A stretch of 64,000 nucleotides of DNA from Conchiformibius steedae (GCF_014054725.1 NZ_CP059563.1:1825749-1889748); one strand, 5' to 3'; shown: positions 1 through 8,282, counted from the stretch's first letter. Notes: a model not told the origin generated them from the letters alone. Numbers and translations are program-made.

Positions 1-156
1 CACGCCTTGTTCGTTTACCTTGATTTGCAGCTTCATTACGTCGCCGCAGGCAGGTGCGCCCACCATGCCTGTGCCGACATCGCTGTCGTCTTTGTTAAAC
101 GAACCGACATTGCGGGGGTTTTCGTAGTGGTCGATAACTTTATCGCTGTAAGCCAT
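1..156 (-). CDS. iscU: IscU Fe-S cluster scaffold protein (partial)
   Basis: The first 52 codons of IscU, the scaffold on which IscS sulfur and iron are assembled into [2Fe-2S] clusters before transfer to apoproteins in the cytoplasm. The N-terminus MAYSDKVIDHYENPRNVGSF is typical of the family, and GAPACGDVMKLQI carries the first cluster-ligand Cys (residue 37). The remainder, with the other two Cys and the LPPVK chaperone motif, lies beyond the left edge. It is the downstream member of the iscR-iscS-iscU operon, but here separated from iscS by about 1.1 kb holding repeats and an AT-rich gene. Identification is secure; only the N-terminal third is visible. Confidence 0.93.
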   Translation of the reverse strand, partial: MAYSDKVIDHYENPRNVGSFNKDDSDVGTGMVGAPACGDVMKLQIKVNEQGV

Positions 157-198
157 AATGTGTTTCCTTGTGTTTTAAAATTAGGTTATAAAAAAGGT

Positions 199-213
199 TT
201 CAGGCTGCCTGAA
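199..213. repeat. DNA uptake sequence-like 15-mer
   Basis: TTCAGGCTGCCTGAA. The plus strand contains AGGCTGCCTGAA, the Simonsiella-type uptake sequence dialect; the minus strand contains AGGCAGCCTGAA, the Kingella-type. The site is almost palindromic, so the dialect of this genome cannot be decided from one copy. It lies just upstream of iscU. Confidence 0.7.
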
Positions 214-238
214 AAGATGGCGTGTTTGTACAATTATG

Positions 239-305
239 GTAGGTTGGGTTGTTAAACACAATATATTCAAAATATGGATTTTGTTGGGTTTTCAATCCAA
301 CCTAC
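239..305. repeat. Inverted-repeat element with GTAGGTTGG ends
   Basis: Begins GTAGGTTGGGTTG and ends CAATCCAACCTAC, so the two ends are imperfect inverted repeats around an AT-rich middle. The same ends occur in the tandem elements at 1032-1265, so the gene at 316-954 has this repeat family on both sides. No transposase is present. Non-autonomous (MITE-like) status is inference. Confidence 0.65.
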
Positions 306-315
306 TAGAGTTTGA

Positions 316-954
316 TTACTTAATAATCTTAACTACTTTGTGTAAAAGTTCGCTTGGGTTTAGGATAAAGATTTCATTTTTTCCTTTTCCAAGATGATCT
401 CTATAGAATCCATGAATGAATCTATTACCATTAATTTCATTATAGTTCTTTATGGCAGCTACATAATCATTATTCATTTTCTTAGGCTTCGAATCCATGG
501 GGAAAAAATGGGAATGTAAAATCATGACATCTGTTGCCACACCCTTAAATTCTTTATAATCTACATCAGAGTCATCAAGCAAGTTTGTAAAATTACAAAG
601 CTCCAAGTCTTCTATTAATTCTAATTGATATAAATTTCTTGTACCCTTATTAGTACTCATTGGATACCCTTGAGCAGTATTCTCATATAAACTATACCAA
701 TACTCATGCTCCCTATCATTTTTATGTACCAAGGAGGATTTATCCGTACCTCTATATAAAACAGTACCTTTTTTTAAAGTAGATTTATCCAATTTTTTTA
801 AGTTCCTATGAACTTCTTCCTTAAATTTCTCAAACTTTATTTCTTCATCAGTCATTTCTTTTATGTTTGTCTGAACTACAATAGACTGCTCATCGTTATT
901 TACTGCATCCAAATGAGATTTGGATAGAGATTTAAATAATTTTTTAATAAACAT
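316..954 (-). CDS. AT-rich protein of unknown function, possibly ADP-ribosyltransferase-like
   Basis: A 212-residue protein without signal peptide or membrane segment, far richer in A+T than the isc genes around it. The N-terminal ~55 residues are charged and helical. The rest has a pattern seen in R-S-E type ADP-ribosyltransferase-like and RES-like folds: GTVLYRG (Arg, near residue 68), WYSLYENTAQGYPMST (Ser-Thr), LYQLELIEDLELCNFTN, and near the C-terminus NEIFILNPSELLHKVV with a candidate Glu. This is pattern reading only; a structure-aware search would be needed. It lies between iscS and iscU in the same orientation, flanked by the GTAGGTTGG repeats, which suggests insertion by transfer. 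No partner or immunity gene is adjacent. Confidence 0.6.
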   Translation of the reverse strand: MFIKKLFKSLSKSHLDAVNNDEQSIVVQTNIKEMTDEEIKFEKFKEEVHRNLKKLDKSTLKKGTVLYRGTDKSSLVHKNDREHEYWYSLYENTAQGYPMSTNKGTRNLYQLELIEDLELCNFTNLLDDSDVDYKEFKGVATDVMILHSHFFPMDSKPKKMNNDYVAAIKNYNEINGNRFIHGFYRDHLGKGKNEIFILNPSELLHKVVKIIK

Positions 955-1031
955 AGAATACTCATTTCTAAATAATTTAAGTATTTACAATAAGCTACCT
1001 AAAAGCAAAAAATATATTTTAGATAACACTA

Positions 1032-1265
1032 GTAGGTTGGGTTGAATCAAGTGAAAATCCAACTTAATTCCCAACAATCCAGTTGGGTTTACGCTTACGC
1101 TTCAACCCAACCTACACATTTTTCAGGCAACCTGAAAAAATTTAGCACTGGTAGGTTGGGTTGGAACAAAGTGGAAACCCAACCTGATTTCCAACAATCC
1201 AGTTGGGTTTACGCTTGCGCTTCAACCCAACCTACACATTTTTCAGGCAGCCTGAAAAAATTTAG
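1032..1265. repeat. Two tandem ~119-bp repeats ending in uptake-sequence palindromes
   Basis: Unit 1 (1032-1150) and unit 2 (1151-1265) align nearly end to end. Each runs GTAGGTTGGGTTG, a spacer, CCAACAATCCAGTTGGGTTT, an imperfect copy of the start in inverted form (CAACCCAACCTAC), and then an uptake-sequence-like palindrome. Unit 1 has the AACC variant (TTCAGGCAACCTGAA, 1122-1136); unit 2 has TTCAGGCAGCCTGAA (1242-1256). The iscS stop codon lies at the end of unit 2. This fills most of the 955-1261 gap; the remaining 75 bases (955-1031) are AT-rich with nothing recognised. Confidence 0.8.
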
Positions 1266-2476
1266 TGTTCCACCCACTCCACTTTGCTTAAATCCACACC
1301 GTCTTTAAACATTTCCCACAACGGCGACAATTCGCGCAGTTTGTCAATTTTGGATTTAATCAGTTCAGCAGCGTAGGCAACTTCTTCTTCAGTAGTCATG
1401 CGACCAAAGGTAATCCGCAGCGAGCTGTGCGCCAATTCGTCGTTGCGACCCAAGGCACGCAGCACATAGCTGGGCTCCAAGCTGGCGGAAGTACACGCCG
1501 AACCGCTGGAAACCGCCAGTTCTTTCACCGCCATAATCAGGCTTTCGCCTTCCACATAGTTAAAGCTGACGTTCAAATTGGTGGGTACGCGGCTGTCCAA
1601 GTCGCCGTTGATGTACACTTCTTCAATGCCTTCAATGCCTTTTAAGAAGATTTCGCGTAATTTGAAGGCGTGGGCGCGGTCTTGTTCCAATTCCAAACGC
1701 GCCAAACGGAAGGCTTCGCCCATGCCGACAATTTGATGGGTGGGCAAAGTGCCGCTGCGGAAACCGCGCTCGTGTCCGCCACCGTGCATTTGCGCTTCCA
1801 AGCGCACACGCGGTTTGCGGCGCACATACAGCGCACCAATGCCTTTCGGACCGTAAATTTTATGTGAGGAAACAGACAATAAATCCACTTTGGCGGCTTC
1901 TACGTCAATCGGGGTTTTGCCTGCTGCCTGAACCGCGTCCACATGGAAAATAATTTTGCGTTCGCGGCAGATTTCGCCAATGGCGGGAATGTCTTGAATC
2001 ACGCCGATTTCGTTATTTACCCACATTACGGAAACCAAAATGGTATCGGGGCGGATGGCGGCTTTCAGCTCGTCCAAGTCCAGCAAACCGTTTTCTTTTA
2101 CGCCCAAATAGGTCACTTCAAAGCCTTGGCGTTCCAATTCACGCATGGTGTCCAATACGGCTTTGTGTTCGGTTTTGACGGTAATCAGGTGTTTGCCTTT
2201 GGTTTTGTAAAACTGCGCTGCGCCTTTGATGGCAAGGTTGTTGGATTCGGTTGCACCGCTGGTAAACACGATTTCTTTGGCATCGGCGTTAATCAGTTTG
2301 GCGATTTCGGCGCGGGCGTTTTCTACGGCTTCTTCTGCCGTCCAACCGAAGCTGTGGCTGTTGGATGCGGGGTTGCCGAACAATTCGGTTAAGTAGGGAA
2401 TCATTTTTTCGGCAACGCGCGGGTCAACGGGGGTAGTGGCGGCGTAGTCAAGGTAAATGGGGGTTTTAACGGTCAT
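1262..2476 (-). CDS. iscS: Cysteine desulfurase IscS
   Basis: PLP enzyme that takes sulfur from L-cysteine as a persulfide and passes it to IscU, and also to tRNA thiolation and other sulfur pathways. At 404 residues it has the same length as E. coli IscS, and key residues fall at the same numbers: PLP Lys206 in [10 protein letters not shown] and persulfide Cys328 in [23 protein letters not shown] holds the PLP-contacting Asp. It starts 21 bases after the iscR stop, so the two are probably co-transcribed. The stop codon abuts a repeat unit, and iscU is displaced by the inserted segment. Confidence 0.97.
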   Translation of the reverse strand: MTVKTPIYLDYAATTPVDPRVAEKMIPYLTELFGNPASNSHSFGWTAEEAVENARAEIAKLINADAKEIVFTSGATESNNLAIKGAAQFYKTKGKHLITVKTEHKAVLDTMRELERQGFEVTYLGVKENGLLDLDELKAAIRPDTILVSVMWVNNEIGVIQDIPAIGEICRERKIIFHVDAVQAAGKTPIDVEAAKVDLLSVSSHKIYGPKGIGALYVRRKPRVRLEAQMHGGGHERGFRSGTLPTHQIVGMGEAFRLARLELEQDRAHAFKLREIFLKGIEGIEEVYINGDLDSRVPTNLNVSFNYVEGESLIMAVKELAVSSGSACTSASLEPSYVLRALGRNDELAHSSLRITFGRMTTEEEVAYAAELIKSKIDKLRELSPLWEMFKDGVDLSKVEWVEH

Positions 2477-2497
2477 GGTTGTGTTTCTCTCAAAAAT

Positions 2498-2941
2498 TTA
2501 ATGTATATGGGTAATGGAAATGGTGTGTTCGCGGTTTTGCTGCTGTTCGTCCAATAAACCTGCCAGAGTAATCCCGCTTAAATAATCGTTAATGGTGCGG
2601 TTCAGGTTTTCCCACAGCTGATGGGTTAAACAGGCTTGTCCGCGTTCGCAGTTGGATTTGCCGCTGCATAAGGTGGCGTCCAAACGGTCTTCGGCAGCAA
2701 AAATAATCTCGGCAATATTGATTTGTTCGGGCGGTCGTGCCAATACATAGCCGCCACCCGGTCCGCGCACGCTTTCTACCAAACCTGCACGGCGCAGCTT
2801 GGCAAACAGCTGTTCCAAGTACGACAGCGAAATCTGCCGACGTTGGCTAATGGCATTGAGTTTCACGGCGCGTTCTTGTGCGTGCATTGCCAAATCAATC
2901 ATGGCAGTAACGGCAAAACGCCCTTTGGTGGTCAGTCGCAT
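2498..2941 (-). CDS. iscR: Fe-S cluster-sensing regulator IscR
   Basis: Rrf2-family winged-helix repressor of its own operon that carries a [2Fe-2S] cluster. The 147-residue protein starts MRLTTKGRFAVTAMIDLA and has the three cluster cysteines at 92, 98 and 104 (CSGKSNCERGQAC) plus His107, the same numbering as E. coli IscR. The open frame continues upstream to 3100, but the family N-terminus fixes the start at 2941, about 40 bases from an IscR-type operator. First gene of the isc operon. Confidence 0.96.
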   Translation of the reverse strand: MRLTTKGRFAVTAMIDLAMHAQERAVKLNAISQRRQISLSYLEQLFAKLRRAGLVESVRGPGGGYVLARPPEQINIAEIIFAAEDRLDATLCSGKSNCERGQACLTHQLWENLNRTINDYLSGITLAGLLDEQQQNREHTISITHIH

Positions 2942-2972
2942 AATGGCGGACGGGTTGGCTGAATCGGCGCAG

Positions 2973-3005
2973 ATTGTGCAATATCCTACTAATTTGGTCA
3001 AGTAT
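2973..3005 (-). promoter_or_regulatory. isc promoter with IscR type 1 operator
   Basis: Read on the minus strand: -35 TTGACC (2996-3001), 17-base spacer, -10 CACAAT (2973-2978). Overlapping the -35 is ATACTTGACCAAATTAGTAG followed by GATAT (2981-3005), which fits the class of sites bound by [2Fe-2S]-IscR at the E. coli isc promoter. Feedback repression of the operon when clusters are plentiful is inferred from that family. Confidence 0.75.
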
Positions 3006-3204
3006 AATGCAGACAGACTATTGGCACTATTGCCCGCTGTGTTCCCAACGTGTGTGGACAAATGCCGACACACACCCTGACCGCCGCCGCCGCAACACAC
3101 GCTGCTGCTGTGTTTTTTCGCAATTTTGCAGCTTTGCCCCTTCCCTATTTAGGCAAAATCGCCTACCCTTATGCCTTTTGCGACACGCAAACAAAGAGAA
3201 AACC

Positions 3205-4671
3205 ATGCCACAAAAACCCAATACTTTGAAAAAAATTGCCATCTACACCATGGGTGCCATCAGCGGCATCGCCTTAAGCATTGGCGTACAGAGTTTCGCC
3301 GCCGAACCCAAAAGCGAACGCAACCTGCCGATTCAATCGCTGCGCACCATGGCAGAAGTGTACGGTCAAATCAAGGCCAACTACGTTAATACCGAAACCG
3401 ATGAAAAACTGCTGGAAAACGCCATGAAAGGCATGGTGGCAGGTTTGGACCCGCATTCCGAATACATGAATAAAAAAGGCTATGCGGAATTGCAGGAAAG
3501 CACCAGCGGCGAATTTGGCGGCTTGGGCATGGAAATCGGTTCGGAAGACAGCTTTATCAAAATCATCGCCCCTATTGAAGACACCCCCGCCGAACGCGCA
3601 GGCATCAAAAGCGGCGATTTGATTGTCAAAATCAACAGTGAATCCACCCGCGGCATGACCACCACCGAAGCCGTGAAGAAAATGCGCGGCAAACCGGGGA
3701 CCAAAATCACCCTTACCCTCTCACGCAAAGACAGCACCAAACCGATTGTAATTAACCTCACCCGCGCCATCATCAAAGTAAAAAGCGTGCGCCATCATCT
3801 GCTGGAAAACGGTTACGGCTATATCCGCGTCAGCCAGTTCCAAGAACGCACCGTGCCTGCTGTGGCGGAAGCCGTTAGTGCGCTGACCCGCGAAAACGGC
3901 GCACCCTTAAAAGGCATGGTGCTGGATTTGCGTGACGACCCCGGTGGCTTGCTCAACGGCGCAGTGGGCGTATCGGCGGTATTTTTAAAATCCGATGATG
4001 TGGTGGTCAGCACCAAGGGGCGCGACAACAAGCCTTCCATGCTGCTCAAAGCCCAACCTGAAGATTATATTTTAAGCGCGGGCGCAGACCCCTTGGCGGA
4101 TTTGCCGCCTGAAATCAAAAAAATGCCCGTTACCGTGCTGATTAATTCGGGTTCGGCTTCGGCATCGGAAATCGTGGCAGGTGCATTGCAAGACCACAAA
4201 CGCGCCGTGATTGTCGGCACACGCAGCTTTGGTAAAGGCTCGGTGCAATCGGTGATTCCCTTGTCCAACGGCGGCGCGGTTAAAATTACCACGGCGCTGT
4301 ATTACACCCCCAACGACCGTTCTATTCAAGCCACGGGCATTGTGCCTGATGTGGAAGTGGCAGACAAAAACCGTACTTTTGAAAGCCGCGAAGCCGATTT
4401 GAAAGGACACATCGGCAATCCTTTGGGTAATGATGAAGTAAAAGGCGGTTTGGTGGACGACAACCACGCCAAAGCGGAAGAGAAAAAAGACAAAGACAAA
4501 AAAGACGATGAGGATTTGTCTTCCCGCCGCAAACCCAATCCCGAAAAAGACGACCAATTGCGTAAAGCCCTTGAATTGCTGAAACAGCCCGCACAATGGC
4601 AAAAATCTTTGGGATTGGCAGCGAAAAAGCCTGCTCCGAAAAAGAAAAAAAGCGATAATGACGACGATTAA
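3205..4671 (+). CDS. ctpA: Carboxyl-terminal processing protease (S41 family)
   Basis: Periplasmic serine protease of the CtpA/Prc family that cleaves C-terminal regions of envelope proteins. The 488-residue product starts with a signal segment (about residues 9-32, ending SFAA). A PDZ domain follows (about 105-190; GLGMEIG, ERAGIKSGDLIVKIN), then the S41 protease domain with Ser319 in SGSASASEI and Lys344 in FGKGSVQ, a Ser-Lys dyad spaced as in E. coli Tsp. The last ~70 residues are strongly charged (KDKDKKDDED, KPAPKKKKS), an unusually basic/acidic tail. The start at 3205 was chosen because it gives the signal peptide and follows AAAGAGAAAACC; the frame is open further upstream without family resemblance. 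Confidence 0.93.
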   Translation: MPQKPNTLKKIAIYTMGAISGIALSIGVQSFAAEPKSERNLPIQSLRTMAEVYGQIKANYVNTETDEKLLENAMKGMVAGLDPHSEYMNKKGYAELQESTSGEFGGLGMEIGSEDSFIKIIAPIEDTPAERAGIKSGDLIVKINSESTRGMTTTEAVKKMRGKPGTKITLTLSRKDSTKPIVINLTRAIIKVKSVRHHLLENGYGYIRVSQFQERTVPAVAEAVSALTRENGAPLKGMVLDLRDDPGGLLNGAVGVSAVFLKSDDVVVSTKGRDNKPSMLLKAQPEDYILSAGADPLADLPPEIKKMPVTVLINSGSASASEIVAGALQDHKRAVIVGTRSFGKGSVQSVIPLSNGGAVKITTALYYTPNDRSIQATGIVPDVEVADKNRTFESREADLKGHIGNPLGNDEVKGGLVDDNHAKAEEKKDKDKKDDEDLSSRRKPNPEKDDQLRKALELLKQPAQWQKSLGLAAKKPAPKKKKSDNDDD

Positions 4672-4688
4672 AGTGCATTAAGCTTGAT

Positions 4689-4726
4689 AACGCAGTTGCT
4701 TAAACAGATAAGCAGCTGCGTTTTTT
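4689..4726 (+). terminator. Intrinsic terminator after ctpA
   Basis: AACGCAGTTGCTTA and TAAGCAGCTGCGTT form a stem with one mismatch around AACAGA, followed by a T run. It lies between the convergent ctpA and tyrA. Confidence 0.8.
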
Positions 4727-4735
4727 CATTGAATT

Positions 4736-5617
4736 TTAATGATGATTTTGCCAATTTTCGCGCACGGTTTGTGCTTCGGCAAAATAACGCAGCAGCGCGG
4801 CGCGGTCGCTTGTGTGCAGACAGTGTTGCAATTGCGCCAGTTGTTGTTGCTGCCCGTTTAGCAGCTCCAGCAGGGCAGCGCGGTTCTCCAAGGCGATGTC
4901 TGCCCACATTTGCGGGTGGCTGGCGGCGATGCGGGTAAAGTCGCGGAAACCACTACCCGCAAATTGCAGATAATGCTCGCCCTGCGGATGGTCAAGCAAT
5001 TGATGAACATAGGCAAACGCCAGCAAATGCGGCAGATGCGACACGGCGGCGAACACAGCATCGTGTTCGTCTGCATTCATTTGGTAAATTTCCGCGCCCA
5101 CTGCCTGCCACAAGGCACATACGGTATCAAGGCTGCTGCGGTGTTGTGCAGAATGCGGGCAGACAATCAGTTTTTTGCCGCGATACAAACCAAATTGTGC
5201 CGCCAATGCGCCGCTGCGGTCAGAACCCGCGATTGGGTGCGCCGCCACGCATCGGGAAAAATGTTGTGGCAAATGGTTTTGAAATGCTGCCAATGCGGAA
5301 CGTTTGGTACTGCCAACATCGCTCACCAGCGCATCAGGCGGCAACAGGGGCTGCAAGGCATGACACACGGCAGGCAACGCCGCCACAGGCGTGGCAATCA
5401 GCACCATATCCGCACCGTTCAAAGCGGCAGCATCAATGGCGTGATGGGCTTGGTCGATTACGCCGCGTTCCAAAGCACGTTGCAGATTATCGCCGTCCAC
5501 GTCCACCCCCGCCACCTGCGCCACCCGCCCCAAGCGTTTCAAATCCAAGGCAAACGAACCGCCAATCAGTCCCACGCCAATCAGCACCAGCTTGTTTAAA
5601 CGTTCTGCTGCGCCCAT
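4736..5617 (-). CDS. tyrA: Prephenate dehydrogenase
   Basis: NAD(P)-dependent oxidative decarboxylation of prephenate to 4-hydroxyphenylpyruvate in tyrosine synthesis. The 293-residue protein has the dinucleotide motif IGVGLIGGS (13-21), ATPVAALP, SDVGSTK, AHPIAGSD, and the conserved HDAVFAAVSHLPH and FAGSGFRDFTRIA blocks. No chorismate mutase or ACT domain is fused, so it is the monofunctional short form. It is the last gene of the bcp-purK-waaF-tyrA series; its ATG overlaps the waaF stop (TAATG), suggesting translational coupling. Confidence 0.93.
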   Translation of the reverse strand: MGAAERLNKLVLIGVGLIGGSFALDLKRLGRVAQVAGVDVDGDNLQRALERGVIDQAHHAIDAAALNGADMVLIATPVAALPAVCHALQPLLPPDALVSDVGSTKRSALAAFQNHLPQHFSRCVAAHPIAGSDRSGALAAQFGLYRGKKLIVCPHSAQHRSSLDTVCALWQAVGAEIYQMNADEHDAVFAAVSHLPHLLAFAYVHQLLDHPQGEHYLQFAGSGFRDFTRIAASHPQMWADIALENRAALLELLNGQQQQLAQLQHCLHTSDRAALLRYFAEAQTVRENWQNHH

Positions 5618-6618
5618 TATAAACGTTCCGCCAAAGTAATCACTTGTTCAGGCAACAGTTTTTCCAAACAATCGGTATGCCCGAGCGGACATTCGCGCTT
5701 AAAGCACGGACTACACGGCAGGTTTAGGGTGGCAATCACCGCATTGGGGCTTAAAGGCGGCGTGTGTTCGGGGCTGCTGGAACCGTACACCGCCACCACA
5801 CGGCAACCCACCGCCGCCGCCAAGTGCATCAAACCGCTGTCGTTACAAACGGCGGTATCGGCGCAGGCAAGCAAGTCCACCGCTTCCGCCAAGTCGGTTT
5901 TGCCGCATAAATCGGTGCAGATATTTCCCGATAACTCATTGATTTGTTGCGATACAGGCGCATCTTTTGCCGAACCGAACAGCCAAATCTGCCAGCCCTG
6001 CGCGGCAAAATGGCGTGCCGTTTCGGCAAAATGGCGCGGCGGCCAACGTTTTGCCGCGCCGTATTCCGCGCCCGCACACAATGCCAACACGGGTTTTTCC
6101 CTGTTTAAAGCAAACTTTGCCAACGCCGCCGCCTGCGTATCCGCCGCAATCTGCAAACGCGGCGGCGCAGATTTGGCAACGGGACTGCCAGCAGGGTCTG
6201 CCAAAGCGGTGTAACGTTCCACCATCAAAGGCAAAGCCGCTTTATCTAACTTTCTAATATCGTTTAATAAAAAATAACGCTGCTCGCCCACATAGCCCGT
6301 GCGCTGCTTAATGCCCGTTGCCGCCGCAATCAAACCTGATTTCAGCGACCCCGGTAACACAATCACCTGTTCATAACCGCGCTTTCCCAGTTCGCGCCCC
6401 ACACGCCAGCGTTCACGCAAACGCAATGCGCCGTGGGCAAACGGATTAGGCAAAATTTCATTGACTTCGGGCATACGCGCAAACACCGCTTGCGACCACG
6501 CAGGCGCAAACACATCAATCACACAGCCTGTGCCGTGGCGTGCGTGTAAGCGGCGCAGCAAAGGTTGCGTCATAATGCAATCGCCAATCCACGACGGCGC
6601 AATAATTAAAATCTTCAT
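5617..6618 (-). CDS. waaF: ADP-heptose:LPS heptosyltransferase II
   Basis: Adds the second L-glycero-D-manno-heptose to the inner core of lipooligosaccharide at the cytoplasmic face of the inner membrane. The 333-residue GT9-family protein has an N-terminal Rossmann half (MKILIIAPSWIGDCIMTQPL), GAEYGAAKRWPPRHFAE near the middle, and the nucleotide-sugar site CNDSGLMHLAAAVG and VYGSSSPEHTPPLS near the C-terminus. SPCFKRECPLGHTDCL is the Cys-rich segment typical of WaaF rather than WaaC. It overlaps purK by four bases (ATGA) and tyrA by one. Confidence 0.92.
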   Translation of the reverse strand: MKILIIAPSWIGDCIMTQPLLRRLHARHGTGCVIDVFAPAWSQAVFARMPEVNEILPNPFAHGALRLRERWRVGRELGKRGYEQVIVLPGSLKSGLIAAATGIKQRTGYVGEQRYFLLNDIRKLDKAALPLMVERYTALADPAGSPVAKSAPPRLQIAADTQAAALAKFALNREKPVLALCAGAEYGAAKRWPPRHFAETARHFAAQGWQIWLFGSAKDAPVSQQINELSGNICTDLCGKTDLAEAVDLLACADTAVCNDSGLMHLAAAVGCRVVAVYGSSSPEHTPPLSPNAVIATLNLPCSPCFKRECPLGHTDCLEKLLPEQVITLAERL

Positions 6619-7754
6619 TTTACAGCTAATTGCCCATGCAACTGCTGCGCCGCTGCATACGCGGCATCGGCATTTTCCGCCAACACGGTAAAATGCCCCA
6701 TTTTGCGCCCTGCCCGCGCCTGTGTTTTACCGTATTGATGCAAATGTGCAGAACCATGATTTAAAACCGCTTCCCAAGCAGGTTGCGCCCCGTCTGCGCC
6801 CCAGACATCGCCCAAAATATTCGCCATGCAGCAAGGCGACAACAGGCGCGTATCGGCAGGCGGCAAACCGCACATCAAACGCACCTGCTGTTGAAACTGG
6901 CTGGCGGCGCAAGCATCAATGGTATGGTGTCCGCTATTGTGCGGACGCGGCGCAATTTCATTAACCAACAACTGCTTATCATCGCCCACTACAAACATTT
7001 CCACCGCCAGCACACCCACATAATCCAAAGCCTGCGCCAATTGCAAAGCTATCTTTCGTGCCTCGTCCTGCACCGCAGCAGGCAAACGCGCAGGCACAAC
7101 GGAATAAGCCAAAATACCGTTTTCATGATGGTTTTCCGCCGCATCGTAAGCAGCGGTATGCTCCGCGTCCAAACGGCACACCACCACAGAAATTTCGCCG
7201 CGCAAATCCGCCATTTTTTCCAGCACACACGGCACACCACCCAAAGAGACAAACGCCGCGCGGGCTTCATCCAAAGTCTTCACGCGCACCTGCCCTTTGC
7301 CGTCATAACCCAAAGTGGCGGTTTTTAAAATCGCAGGCAACAGCGCAGCGCAGCTTTCATTAATGTCCATTTCCGACATAACTACTTGATATTCAACTGT
7401 TTGCAATCCTGCTGCGCGTACCCGTCCTTTTTCAATAATGCGGTTTTGCGCTACCGCCACGCAGTCACCGCTGGGCGAAACCCGCGTATGCCGCGCCAAT
7501 TCACGCATCGCCGCCGCATCCACATTTTCAAATTCGGTGGTAACGGCAGCGCAGTTTGCCAATTCCGCCAAAGCATCAGCATCATCAAACGCCGCACACA
7601 AATGGCAGTCAGCGAAACGCGCAGCGGGCGCATTGGCATCAGGGTCTAACACCGTTACTTGATAACCCATTGTTTTTGCAGCCACGGTAAACATACTACC
7701 CAATTGTCCGCCACCCAAAATCCCCAGCATCTCGGGGGGAAGAATCGGTTTCAT
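6615..7754 (-). CDS. purK: N5-carboxyaminoimidazole ribonucleotide synthase
   Basis: ATP-grasp enzyme converting AIR, bicarbonate and ATP to N5-CAIR in purine synthesis. The 379-residue product begins MKPILPPEMLGILGGGQLG, with the family's GGGQLG near the N-terminus, then TATLGYDGKGQ, the metal/ATP region EIAPRPHNSGHHTIDAC, and a C-terminal half ending TQARAGRKMGHFTVL. The open frame extends 21 codons upstream, but the 7754 ATG overlaps the bcp stop (ATGA) and matches the family start. Confidence 0.95.
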   Translation of the reverse strand: MKPILPPEMLGILGGGQLGSMFTVAAKTMGYQVTVLDPDANAPAARFADCHLCAAFDDADALAELANCAAVTTEFENVDAAAMRELARHTRVSPSGDCVAVAQNRIIEKGRVRAAGLQTVEYQVVMSEMDINESCAALLPAILKTATLGYDGKGQVRVKTLDEARAAFVSLGGVPCVLEKMADLRGEISVVVCRLDAEHTAAYDAAENHHENGILAYSVVPARLPAAVQDEARKIALQLAQALDYVGVLAVEMFVVGDDKQLLVNEIAPRPHNSGHHTIDACAASQFQQQVRLMCGLPPADTRLLSPCCMANILGDVWGADGAQPAWEAVLNHGSAHLHQYGKTQARAGRKMGHFTVLAENADAAYAAAQQLHGQLAVK

Positions 7755-8191
7755 GCTGCGCCTTTCAGGGTTTGCAATACGGTTTCGGCATGTCCTGCCG
7801 CTTTCACTTTGCGCCATTCGTGCGCAATTTGTCCCTGCGTATCCAAAACAAAGGTACTACGTTCAATACCATAAGATTCTTTACCGTAAAGCTTTTTCAG
7901 TTTAATCACATCAAACAAACGGCATACGGTTTCATCGGCATCGCTTAATAATTCAAAAGCAAAACCTTGTTTTTGGCAGAAATTCTGATGGGTTTTCACG
8001 CTGTCGCGGGAAATGCCTACCACGGTATAACCCAATTCAGCAAATTCAGGCAATAATTGATTAAATTCAATCCCTTCAGTGGTACAACCTGCGGTATGGT
8101 CTTTCGGATAAAAATACACCACCAGCGGCAGATGGTCGGCACTGTCAAACACCTCGCCCGAAGAAGACGGCAGCGTAAAACGGTAATTCAT
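7751..8191 (-). CDS. bcp: Thioredoxin-dependent peroxiredoxin, Bcp/PrxQ family
   Basis: Reduces hydrogen peroxide and organic hydroperoxides in the cytoplasm. The 146-residue protein has the peroxidatic Cys36 in FYPKDHTAGCTTEG. E. coli Bcp has a second Cys five residues on; here that position is not Cys (CTTEGIEF), so it lacks the usual PrxQ resolving Cys. Two other Cys (72 and 90) could serve. The start at 8191 follows the family (MNYRFTLPSSSGEVF); a longer in-frame start exists upstream. First gene of an operon with purK, waaF and tyrA, overlapping purK by four bases. Confidence 0.92.
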   Translation of the reverse strand: MNYRFTLPSSSGEVFDSADHLPLVVYFYPKDHTAGCTTEGIEFNQLLPEFAELGYTVVGISRDSVKTHQNFCQKQGFAFELLSDADETVCRLFDVIKLKKLYGKESYGIERSTFVLDTQGQIAHEWRKVKAAGHAETVLQTLKGAA

Positions 8192-8230
8192 GGTCTGGAT
8201 TCCAAAATATTGATATAAGAATAAAAACTT

Positions 8231-8263
8231 CAGCCGCAAAACGAAATAACGGTTTTGCGGCTG
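8231..8263 (-). terminator. Intrinsic terminator after pilU
   Basis: CAGCCGCAAAAC and GTTTTGCGGCTG form a perfect 12-bp stem with a nine-base loop. On the minus strand it is followed by AAGTTTTTATTC. It ends the pilT-pilU unit before bcp. Confidence 0.75.
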
Positions 8264-8282
8264 AGCCTGACAGCAATCGGAT

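Noticed and set aside
1042..1308. 88-codon plus-strand frame across the tandem repeats
   Set aside because: It translates the repeat sequence itself and ends inside iscS on the opposite strand.
3007..3204. Upstream in-frame extension of ctpA that starts with a CPLC-containing stretch (DYWHYCPLCSQRVW)
   Set aside because: It looked like a small zinc-ribbon protein, but it has no stop before ctpA, no clear ribosome site, and turns Arg/Cys-rich without pattern; the signal peptide puts the real start at 3205.
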